NCBI GenBank assembly: GCA_030624785.1
Contig: JAUXJK010000154.1
Span: 1-5,608, forward strand
Reading direction: 5' to 3'
Origin: Actinomycetes bacterium
Lineage (GTDB): Bacteria; Actinomycetota; Thermoleophilia; Gaiellales; Gaiellaceae
Length of the DNA stretch: 5,608 bases
Each line of letters starts with the position of its first letter. Within the stretch, counting starts at the first letter, position 1. The notes under the pieces were generated by a model, which did no database searches, was not told the origin of the DNA, and saw only the letters and a list, made by a program, of their open reading frames with translations. The position numbers and the translations under genes are program-made. Positions 1 to 5,336 of the stretch are shown here, in pieces.

Positions 1-1386
1 ACGATCGCCGACGACGGCGGAGGCAATGCCATCGACGGCACCTACCGACTTCTCGACATCGAGGGCGGGCCATACACCTACTTGGCCTCGAGCGTCACCG
101 TGCTCGTCGCCAGGGATGCCATCCTCGCGCTCGTCGCCGCTGGAACCCACCCGTCGTTCGCGGAGGCCAGCTCTGGTGGGGACGCGATGACTTTCACGGC
201 CGCAGCCGCGGGGGTCAACGTTCCGATGACGCTCGAGTCCCCGACCGGCGGAGCCGTGCTCGCGACGACCACCTCGATGAAGGAATTGAAGCGGGCTCAG
301 GTCGTCGCCACCACGTTTGGCTCGGGAACCGACGGCACGTACACATGGAAGGTTCAGACGACGACGGGTCAGAAGACCTACCAGCACATCGAGGTGTCCG
401 GCGTTGCAACGGGCGCAACGATTGCGCTCGCCATGTCGGTGCTCTACGACCTCGATCCGAGCGACCTGTACTTGGCCACCTCGGCTCCAATCGGCGCCAC
501 AGTGTCCATCACAGCGGCCACCGCTGGAACGCCTGGCACGGTCACCATCGTCTCGCCCAACTCGGACGCGGTCGTCTCGCAGTCGACGACGAACTACAAC
601 ATCGCCAGCGACATCCTCACTCTCGATGATGAGAATCAGGACTGGTACGTGCTGATCAATGGATCACGTGTGGCGATCGACATCGAGCAAGCCGCCGAGG
701 CCATCGAGCCACTGCGCCACCTGCATCTCGCACAGTCGAGCGACGCGGACATTCGGACCACGGTCACGACCGACATCTTCTCGACCCTCAAGGGGCAGGC
801 GCGCGGGCGCACGGCAGCCGTCGAGCACCCGGTCGATGCCGAGGGCGTGCACGCAGCCTGGGCTGGCGTGGTCACCACGCTCGGACCTGGGAAGGTCAAC
901 TGGACTGCGCAACCGTTGACCGGACTCAGTGGCCAGGTGTTCAACAACAAAGTCGAGGCAGCCAATATCTTTGGCAAGGAGGGTTCGTACCTCGAGACTT
1001 TCGCGGCCCGCAACCAAGACATCATGCTCGGCGGCTACGCTTTCGACGGCCGACCGTTCGACCTCCGGAGGGCCATCGATACGTTCTGCGCGAACGTCGA
1101 AGCCGGGCTAGCCGACCTGTTGATCGTCAATGAGATCGTGCCGTACTCGGACGAGGGTATCGCGCTCGGCGAGGCGGTCATCCTGACCGAGTTCGACCGA
1201 GCTCAAAACGACGGCTACGGCGTCACGCTCGAGCTCGACGTGCCGGAGATCGTCGACGCAACCGCGTCCGACCAGACTCGCGGCATTTGGCCACCGTTCA
1301 CCGGTCACGTTGTGATGCAGGTGGGCACCTACAAAATCATCGCGAACTTCACGGTTTCGCAAGAGCAACTGCCGACAGCGGCATAA
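1..1386 (+). CDS. Phage tail sheath protein, DUF3383-like, 5' truncated
   Basis: This is the contractile outer cylinder of the tail, which shortens to drive the tube into the host cell. The reading frame is open from the first base of the window to TAA at 1384-1386, giving 461 visible residues. A TTG at 82 is the first possible start codon inside the window, but the coding pattern clearly runs upstream of it, so the true start lies outside. Residues about 12-209 are two tandem beta-rich domains, probably surface-exposed. The rest resembles the DUF3383 sheath core. Its features are a W-Y-V-L strand near residue 215, a K-x-x-A-N-x-F segment followed by G-x-Y-x-E-T-F near residue 320, a G-G-Y-A-F-D-G-R-P-F-D-L-R-R stretch in the place of the family's usual 'fID-x-x-R' segment, and 'EIVPYSDEGI', matching the family's 'IPYTD-x-GI' signature. 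The C-terminus is a beta strand pair ending in QLPTAA. The tube gene follows 9 bases later. The family call rests on remembered motifs, not a search. Confidence 0.85.
   Translation, partial: TIADDGGGNAIDGTYRLLDIEGGPYTYLASSVTVLVARDAILALVAAGTHPSFAEASSGGDAMTFTAAAAGVNVPMTLESPTGGAVLATTTSMKELKRAQVVATTFGSGTDGTYTWKVQTTTGQKTYQHIEVSGVATGATIALAMSVLYDLDPSDLYLATSAPIGATVSITAATAGTPGTVTIVSPNSDAVVSQSTTNYNIASDILTLDDENQDWYVLINGSRVAIDIEQAAEAIEPLRHLHLAQSSDADIRTTVTTDIFSTLKGQARGRTAAVEHPVDAEGVHAAWAGVVTTLGPGKVNWTAQPLTGLSGQVFNNKVEAANIFGKEGSYLETFAARNQDIMLGGYAFDGRPFDLRRAIDTFCANVEAGLADLLIVNEIVPYSDEGIALGEAVILTEFDRAQNDGYGVTLELDVPEIVDATASDQTRGIWPPFTGHVVMQVGTYKIIANFTVSQEQLPTAA
34..330 (+). repeat. Sheath internal domain, copy 1
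   Basis: First copy of a roughly 99-residue tandem domain in the sheath protein (visible residues 12-110). It opens with DGTY and has a central helix-like stretch (VARDAILALV). Its best-conserved part is a G-D-A-M-T-F-T-A-A-A-A-G strand, followed by T-L-E-S-P-T-G-G-A-V and T-T-T. The similarity to copy 2 is at protein level; the nucleotide sequences have diverged. Boundaries are approximate. Confidence 0.55.
331..627 (+). repeat. Sheath internal domain, copy 2
   Basis: Second copy, visible residues 111-209. It again opens with DGTY and then shows a helix-like stretch (ATIALAMSVLYDL). The conserved part is G-A-T-V-S-I-T-A-A-T-A-G, then T-I-V-S-P-N-S-D-A-V and S-T-T. It is offset by exactly 99 codons from copy 1 at the DGTY landmark. 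It leads directly into the conserved sheath core (LDDENQDWYVL). Confidence 0.55.
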
Positions 1387-1391
1387 GGGGG
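1386..1391 (+). promoter_or_regulatory. Ribosome binding site of tail tube gene
   Basis: AGGGGG lies 4 bases before the ATG at 1396 and overlaps the last base of the sheath stop codon. It supports this start and translation closely following the sheath gene. Confidence 0.6.
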
Positions 1392-1395
1392 AATC

Positions 1396-1905
1396 ATGGC
1401 GCAAGACGGAACACAAGACTATCAGGCATGGAACGTGATGCTCGGGCTCGAACTCATCACCGGGTTCGCTCGCGGCTCGAGCTATTCCGCGGTCTACGAT
1501 GAGGACCAGTTCGAGACGGTTGTCGGGAACCGAGGGCTCGGGGCATGGCTCAGGCGAATCAATCTATCGGCGACCATCACGATCGAGCTCCTTGCCACGA
1601 GCCTCGACAACGACCTCATGACCGCACTGTGGGTCGCCAACTACCGCAACCGGCGCGGCGGAGGGTTCGGGGTGCCGCTCGTTGCCAAGGACGCGAGAGG
1701 TACCACCACGCAAGTCGCGGGGCTCGTTCGGCCGACGAAGATTCCAGACGTCGTGCGAAGCGACTCCATCGACTCACGTTCGTGGGTTCTGAAGACGACC
1801 AACCTGCAGAGTCACGTCGGTGGAAACTTCGGACCGATCGTCGGAACCGCAGCTGAAGCGAGAGCACTCGCCGCGGCACTTCGACCACTACCACAAGCAG
1901 CGTAG
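1396..1905 (+). CDS. Phage tail tube protein, DUF3277-like
   Basis: A protein of 169 residues that forms the inner tube through which DNA passes. The N-terminal half carries the pattern I recall for DUF3277: a beta strand ending in I-T-G-F-A-R-G (residues 21-27), then S-x-V-Y-D-E-D-Q-F-E-T-V-V-G near 32-44. A T-I-T-I-E-L-L-A-T-S-L strand (60-70) is followed by a D-N-D-L-M-T-A-L helix. The second half has G-V-P-L-V-A-K-D-A-R-G-T-T (92-104), then K-I-P-D-V-V-R-S-D (115-123) and S-x-S-W-V-L near 127-132. In the family the equivalent part reads as 'KD-x-x-G-x-T' followed by 'PD-x-x-x-x-K' and an E/S-W strand. The last 20 residues are alanine-rich and probably a flexible tail. ATG at 1396 has a good ribosome binding site, and no other start fits as well. 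Position between sheath and chaperone is standard for contractile tails. Confidence 0.85.
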   Translation: MAQDGTQDYQAWNVMLGLELITGFARGSSYSAVYDEDQFETVVGNRGLGAWLRRINLSATITIELLATSLDNDLMTALWVANYRNRRGGGFGVPLVAKDARGTTTQVAGLVRPTKIPDVVRSDSIDSRSWVLKTTNLQSHVGGNFGPIVGTAAEARALAAALRPLPQAA

Positions 1906-1916
1906 AGCCATGCCCT

Positions 1917-1924
1917 GGGGGGGA
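1917..1924 (+). promoter_or_regulatory. G-run ribosome binding site of chaperone gene
   Basis: Seven G followed by A lies 2 bases before the ATG at 1927. It resembles the purine-rich Shine-Dalgarno signals of the neighbours, but the effective spacing is short unless the 5' end of the run is used. Confidence 0.45.
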
Positions 1925-1926
1925 CA

Positions 1927-2616
1927 ATGACTACAGAAGAAAAAAAGCCACAGCGCGCAATTCCATGTTTCCATCTGCCCGAAATCGAACCGCGAACTAT
2001 CTGCGGCCTCGAGTGCGAGATGCGTCGACTGAGGGCCACAGAAGCTCCGCGGGTGATCACTCGATTGCTCTCGGACTTCGGCTCGGTGACGGCCGAAATC
2101 ATCTGCTCGGACGTGCCCGGCGAGCTCATTTCGAGAGCCAAGGGCCTCGTCGGGGCATCCAAGGAGCGGCTGGAAAAGATGGGTGCGGAGGCGATCAAGT
2201 TCGCGGTCGCGTCGCAAGCGTTCCAGAACATCGCCGAAAAGTTTGGCAACGGCGATGTGGTAAACCTCCACTGGTACACCAAGAAACTGCTGCTCCGGAA
2301 GCTCACGCTCAGCGGGGTTCAGATTCGATCGATGGAGGAGCTCGATCGAACCGGGGCGCCGCCCTACGTGCTCGGTCAGCTGCTGCTGTTCGCGCTCGAG
2401 GTCAACTTCAACCCTACTTTAGGTGGCCTTGGTATGAGCATTGGGTCGAGCGACCACCACGAAGAAGCGCCAGCCCAGGCGAAGGAAGCCAGCCGACCTC
2501 CGTTGACGACAACGACCGTGAGCGCCGACGTCGTAGCGAGCATAATGACTGGCCAGTCGGTCCGACGACGGGCGGGCTCGAATGGTACATCTGGCGCCCA
2601 ATCCTCGAGGGTGTGA
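1927..2616 (+). CDS. Phage tail assembly chaperone (G-like)
   Basis: A protein of 229 residues, placed between tube and tape measure, where tailed phages keep the chaperone that coats the tape measure before tube polymerisation. Residues 1-165 look like a folded, mostly helical domain: a basic/acidic N-terminus, a helical segment around R-V-I-T-R-L-L-S-D (42-50), an A-S-Q-A-F-Q-N-I-A-E-K-F helix (95-106), and L-H-W-Y-T-K-K-L-L-L (114-123). The core ends with Y-V-L-G-Q-L-L-L-F-A-L-E-V-N-F (147-161), which recalls the 'L-x-x-A-L-x-V-N-F' end of chaperones in DUF3383/DUF3277 phages. Residues 170-229 are low in hydrophobics and rich in S, A, T and P, as expected of a linker. The stop TGA at 2614-2616 overlaps the next coding segment, which lies in the -1 frame. 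The function rests mainly on position and layout, with weaker support from motifs. Confidence 0.7.
   Translation: MTTEEKKPQRAIPCFHLPEIEPRTICGLECEMRRLRATEAPRVITRLLSDFGSVTAEIICSDVPGELISRAKGLVGASKERLEKMGAEAIKFAVASQAFQNIAEKFGNGDVVNLHWYTKKLLLRKLTLSGVQIRSMEELDRTGAPPYVLGQLLLFALEVNFNPTLGGLGMSIGSSDHHEEAPAQAKEASRPPLTTTTVSADVVASIMTGQSVRRRAGSNGTSGAQSSRV
2490..2613 (+). promoter_or_regulatory. Candidate -1 ribosomal frameshift region
   Basis: The chaperone frame and the following frame (-1 relative to it) are both open here. The switch should happen before about 2577, because the downstream protein already looks folded from E-W-Y-I-W (2580 onward). No canonical X-XXY-YYZ heptamer is visible in phase. The most permissive spot is the Gly codon GGC at 2575-2577, preceded by G, where a glycyl-tRNA could re-pair with GGG after slipping back one base. 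Treat the exact site as unknown. Confidence 0.4.
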
Positions 2617-2837
2617 CGTCATGGGACGAGATCGCACGCCACGACTTTTACTGGCTCCTCAGCCTGAACGAGGCGATCTCCGTGCGCGCGGACCAAGGAA
2701 ACTTCAATCTCGACCCACCACCCGACCGAGGTGGGCCAGCGGGCTCGCAAACTCCGAACCCGATGCAGGGCGTGGACACAGCCGAGGTTCCGGAGGGTGG
2801 GCCCCAGGGCGGTCGATGGGTGAGGGGATCGGGGTGA
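2577..2837 (+). CDS. Tail assembly chaperone -1 frame extension (GT-like)
   Basis: A coding segment of about 86 residues in the -1 frame relative to the chaperone, ending at TGA 2835-2837, four bases before the tape measure start. The coordinates begin where the frame starts to look real, not at a start codon. The only in-frame independent start nearby is GTG at 2613, overlapping the chaperone stop as GTGTGA. It has GAGG only 2 bases upstream, too close for good initiation, and starting there would lose the E-W-Y-I-W-R-P-I-L-E-G segment. That segment plus S-W-D-E-I, W-L-L-S-L-N-E-A-I-S-V-R-A-D has the shape of the short second frame of many phage chaperones ('W-x-L ... G-x-x-S ... DL-x-x-x-N-A-x-L'). 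I infer expression as a chaperone-extension fusion of about 303 residues, which would link tube subunits to the tape measure. The last 45 residues are P/G-rich and probably disordered. Codons in this frame are rich in G/C at position 3, unlike the other two frames. Confidence 0.6.
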   Translation, partial: LEWYIWRPILEGVTSWDEIARHDFYWLLSLNEAISVRADQGNFNLDPPPDRGGPAGSQTPNPMQGVDTAEVPEGGPQGGRWVRGSG

Positions 2838-2838
2838 G
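2831..2838 (+). promoter_or_regulatory. Ribosome binding site of tape measure gene
   Basis: GGGGTGAG, 3 bases before the ATG at 2842, offers a Shine-Dalgarno-like stretch and overlaps the stop of the preceding frame. The G-rich part sits about 7 bases from the start, a usual spacing. Confidence 0.5.
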
Positions 2839-2841
2839 CTA

Positions 2842-4734
2842 ATGGCCACGGGTTCGCTGCGAGAGCTGTTCGGCGAGATCAGCCTGAAGGCGGGCAAAGG
2901 CCTAGCAGACTTACAGAAGTTCAACGCGCGGCTCGACACGTCGGAGGATAAGCTAGACAAAGCAGAGCGGAAGACAGTAAAACTCGGCCGCTCTCTGAAG
3001 AAAGTCGGTGGTATTGCTCTGGGCGCTGGCAAGGCGATAGCCAAGGGCATGGCAGTGGGCACCGGCCTCGTAGTGGCCGGAACTGTGGCGATCTTCGCGT
3101 TCACGGCAGCCTGGGCTCGAAGCGCCGATGAGGTCGGCAAGTCGGCCCAGCAGTTGGGTGTCAGCGCCGATGCGTTGCAAGAGCTTCGGTTCGCAGCCGA
3201 TCTCGCCGGCGCCAGTGCTGCGGGCGTGTCCAAGGTGATCCGCGATCTGAGCAACCGGTCGGCCGAGGCCAAACTCACCGGGACCGGGCCGTTTGCGGAC
3301 GCGCTCAAGGAGATGAACATCGAGCTCGAAGCGTTTACCGACCTTCCGGTCGATAAGCAATTCGAGTTCCTGTCGGACGAACTAAACAAAATCGAGGACG
3401 AGACGCTTCGAACCGGCCTTGCTATGCGCGTCTTTGGCCGCGGCGCCATCGAGCTTGGCGTGCTTATCCGTTCCGGTAGTACGGGGATTCGCGCGGGTCG
3501 CGAAGAGTTGCGCAAGTACGGCCTCGTGATGTCGCCCGAGATGCTCGACCGAGCCGCGCTGATGGTCGACACGCTCGCCCGACAAAATGCGTTCTTCAAT
3601 GCGATGAAGAACATCATAGGCGCAAAGCTGGCGCCTACAGTCACCCGATACCTGATCAAACTAAACAAGCTGCTCGTCACTAACAAGGACATCATCGCGC
3701 AACGGCTAGAGCGTGTGTTCACCACGGTCGCTGACGCGATGGAGCGCGGGATACCCGTGGTGACCGACTTGATCGTCAAGGGTGGCGAGGTCATCGACAT
3801 GGTGGGCGGCATCGACTCGGCAATTCGTGCCGCGGCCGAGGCCTGGGTCCTTTTCAAGCTGGCGGCTCTCGCTGCGACCGGGCCCATCGGCGCGATCGCG
3901 GCGGCTACTGGCGCGGCATTCATCGGCCTCGCAAGGTTGGAGCGCGAGCGCAAGGAGAAACAGCGCCAGCAGGACGCCAGAGATGCTCGGCTGCGCGATC
4001 CAACCGATGCGTTGGCGGGGTTGAGGGAGCGAGACCTCACGGGCCCGGCGGCAGATAGGTTGCTGCGCGCACAGGTAAAGCAGATCGAAGACGCGCAACG
4101 GCTGCGGAAGCTCCGGACGACGGCCGAGCTCCGACAGGCAGAGCGGTTCCGACTGGGTGCGATTCGAGAGACGACGCAGAGGTTCGGCAAGTCGGGGACA
4201 CGCGCAGGTGGCACGGTGGACCCGGCGTTCGTCGAGGCATCGAAGCGACTCGCGCAAGACCGACAACTCGTGAAGGAAGCTCAGGAGGCCGCCGACAAAT
4301 CCGCAAAGGCTGCGGCTGATGCACGCGAGCGATTCGATGAGGTCCTGTCGAATAAGCTGCGCGTCACGATCGACGAGGCCAATGCGGGTGGTGGTGGAGT
4401 CACTGGCAGGCCAACTCGAGATGGTGGAGCTGGAGCTCCGAAACCGAAGAAGGAAGAGAGGCCGCCCACGCTCGCCGAGCAGCTCGCCGCGGTCGTCGGT
4501 GGCAAGGCCGAGGACATCTCGACCGTGCTCTCGGCCAAGGGCGTCGGAGCGAGCATCAACAACATCGACGCCCGAGTCTTCATCAACGTGGGCGGCGTGA
4601 ATCAGACGTTCCCCATGCCCGATCGCGCGAACTCTCGCGAGGTCGCAGCAGTGGCATCTCGTGAGGCAGCCGGCATTCTCGTCGACACGATGACCGCAGC
4701 GTTCGATCAGCAAAGGAGCCTACTCGTAGGATGA
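2842..4734 (+). CDS. Phage tail tape measure protein
   Basis: A 630-residue protein, the longest here, which sets tail length and is threaded inside the tube. The N-terminus has a lysine-rich amphipathic helix (about 15-55). A glycine/alanine hydrophobic stretch follows (67-91), probably one membrane-active segment. Next comes a block I recognise from tape measures: A-D-E-V-G-K-S-A-Q-Q-L-G-V-S-A-D-A-L-Q-E-L-R-F (95-117), L-P-V-D-K-Q-F-E-F-L-S-D-E-L (168-181), T-G-L-A-M-R-V-F-G-R-G (191-201) and Y-G-L-V-M-S-P-E-M (226-234). A second hydrophobic stretch spans 333-364. Residues 365-510 are strongly charged, rich in R, E, A and Q, and likely coiled coil. A glycine/proline linker follows (514-542). 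The C-terminal region ends with I-N-N-I-D-A-R-V-F-I-N-V-G-G (572-585) and a final helix, a pattern common at tape measure C-termini. No lysozyme or peptidase motif is apparent. Its stop overlaps the next start (ATGA). Confidence 0.9.
   Translation: MATGSLRELFGEISLKAGKGLADLQKFNARLDTSEDKLDKAERKTVKLGRSLKKVGGIALGAGKAIAKGMAVGTGLVVAGTVAIFAFTAAWARSADEVGKSAQQLGVSADALQELRFAADLAGASAAGVSKVIRDLSNRSAEAKLTGTGPFADALKEMNIELEAFTDLPVDKQFEFLSDELNKIEDETLRTGLAMRVFGRGAIELGVLIRSGSTGIRAGREELRKYGLVMSPEMLDRAALMVDTLARQNAFFNAMKNIIGAKLAPTVTRYLIKLNKLLVTNKDIIAQRLERVFTTVADAMERGIPVVTDLIVKGGEVIDMVGGIDSAIRAAAEAWVLFKLAALAATGPIGAIAAATGAAFIGLARLERERKEKQRQQDARDARLRDPTDALAGLRERDLTGPAADRLLRAQVKQIEDAQRLRKLRTTAELRQAERFRLGAIRETTQRFGKSGTRAGGTVDPAFVEASKRLAQDRQLVKEAQEAADKSAKAAADARERFDEVLSNKLRVTIDEANAGGGGVTGRPTRDGGAGAPKPKKEERPPTLAEQLAAVVGGKAEDISTVLSAKGVGASINNIDARVFINVGGVNQTFPMPDRANSREVAAVASREAAGILVDTMTAAFDQQRSLLVG
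4712..4718 (+). promoter_or_regulatory. Ribosome binding site of Dit-like gene
   Basis: AAAGGAG is a good Shine-Dalgarno match but lies 12 bases before the ATG at 4731, longer than usual. The intervening 12 bases form an inverted repeat, CCTAC-TC-GTAGG. Confidence 0.45.
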
Positions 4735-5336
4735 GCCGCTCAGACGAATACGGGCTGCTTCTGTTCGCTCAGCGGCCGACGATCGGCCCCATCGTGCTCA
4801 ACTGCACGACTCGGGAGCTGCACGGCCGGACGTACACGTCGACCGATTTGCCAGTCGAGGATGGCGCGGTCCTCGCCGATCATCGAATCCGCGACCCCAT
4901 CATGCTGGAGATCGAGGGCGTGCTGTCGCCGATGGCCGACACTCTGCCCGCCCAATTCTCGCCGGCAGAAGACCCAAGTGCCCCGAGCGAGTTTCCGGCG
5001 CTCGACCAGTTCGCGTCCGCGTGGGCTCGACTCGTCGCCTACGCGGACGACCCTCGGCCGAGTCAGGTGATCACGGCGCTCGAAGTCTACGAGAACATGC
5101 TGCCGGAGTCGTTCTCGCACGAGGAGATTGGGTTCGACGCGATCCAGTTCAGGATGGTGCTGAAGGAGCGCGAGGTGGCGCGGACTCGGCGAGAGCAGTT
5201 CCTCGCCCCCGACGTCGAGGCCCGCGGCAAAGGTGAAGACGACCTCGGTCAGCAGGGCTCGCGAGAGCTCAGCGCGCAGGAGCAATCGAACGTCGAGGCC
5301 AACTTCTCGTCGAGTGTGGTGGAGGTCGCAGCATGA
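4731..5336 (+). CDS. Dit-like baseplate hub / distal tail protein
   Basis: A 201-residue protein that probably forms the ring joining the tube to the baseplate. Residues about 15-150 follow the Dit-like N-terminal domain pattern: T-x-x-E-L at 27-30, then P-V-E-D-G-A-V-L-A-D-H (41-51), matching the family's 'PVEDG-x-x-I-x-D-H' signature. D-P-I-M-L-E-I-E-G-V-L-S follows (55-66), the 'L-x-L-x-G-x-x-S' strand. A helix F-A-S-A-W-A-R-L-V-A-Y (94-104) leads to V-I-T-A-L-E-V-Y-E-N-M (113-123), matching 'V-x-T-G-L-x-V-Y-E-N-M', and F-R-M-V-L-K-E (140-146) closes the domain. Residues 151-201 are charged and probably an extended arm. The start overlaps the tape measure stop by 4 bases (ATGA), implying coupled translation. 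The stop overlaps the next start in the same way. Several of these motifs are distinctive, so the call is firm at fold level. Confidence 0.8.
   Translation: MSRSDEYGLLLFAQRPTIGPIVLNCTTRELHGRTYTSTDLPVEDGAVLADHRIRDPIMLEIEGVLSPMADTLPAQFSPAEDPSAPSEFPALDQFASAWARLVAYADDPRPSQVITALEVYENMLPESFSHEEIGFDAIQFRMVLKEREVARTRREQFLAPDVEARGKGEDDLGQQGSRELSAQEQSNVEANFSSSVVEVAA
5321..5326 (+). promoter_or_regulatory. Ribosome binding site of plug gene
   Basis: GGAGGT lies 6 bases before the ATG at 5333. It is the closest match to the Shine-Dalgarno consensus in the window and fixes the start of the last gene. Confidence 0.7.

Noticed and set aside
82..1386. TTG at 82 as the real start of the sheath gene
   Set aside because: The frame is open to the window edge, and the first copy of the repeated domain already begins at 34, so the gene starts upstream of the window.
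1910..1930. Six-codon open frame ATG..TGA (MPWGGQ) just before the chaperone, as a leader peptide
   Set aside because: It has no ribosome binding site of note and no known role. It is explained as a by-product of the G-run and the chaperone start.
1965..2490. Frame on the plus strand from ATG 1965 as an independent long gene of 290 residues
   Set aside because: The part before about 2490 is Arg/Gly/Ala-rich and lacks codon bias, while the chaperone frame has a good start and folded-looking protein. Only the 3' part of this frame is credible.
2582..2842. Plus-strand frame ending TAA 2840-2842, with ATG at 2621, as the gene before the tape measure
   Set aside because: It reads as Arg/Pro/Gly-rich sequence with poor third-position GC bias. 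The frame ending at 2837 has the hydrophobic pattern and codon use of a real protein.
2619..4214. Long open frame of 531 codons on the minus strand opposite the tape measure gene
   Set aside because: It is rich in Ser, Arg and Ala with no recognisable motif, and it spans two genes on the other strand that have clear family features. It is the expected mirror of GC-rich coding DNA.
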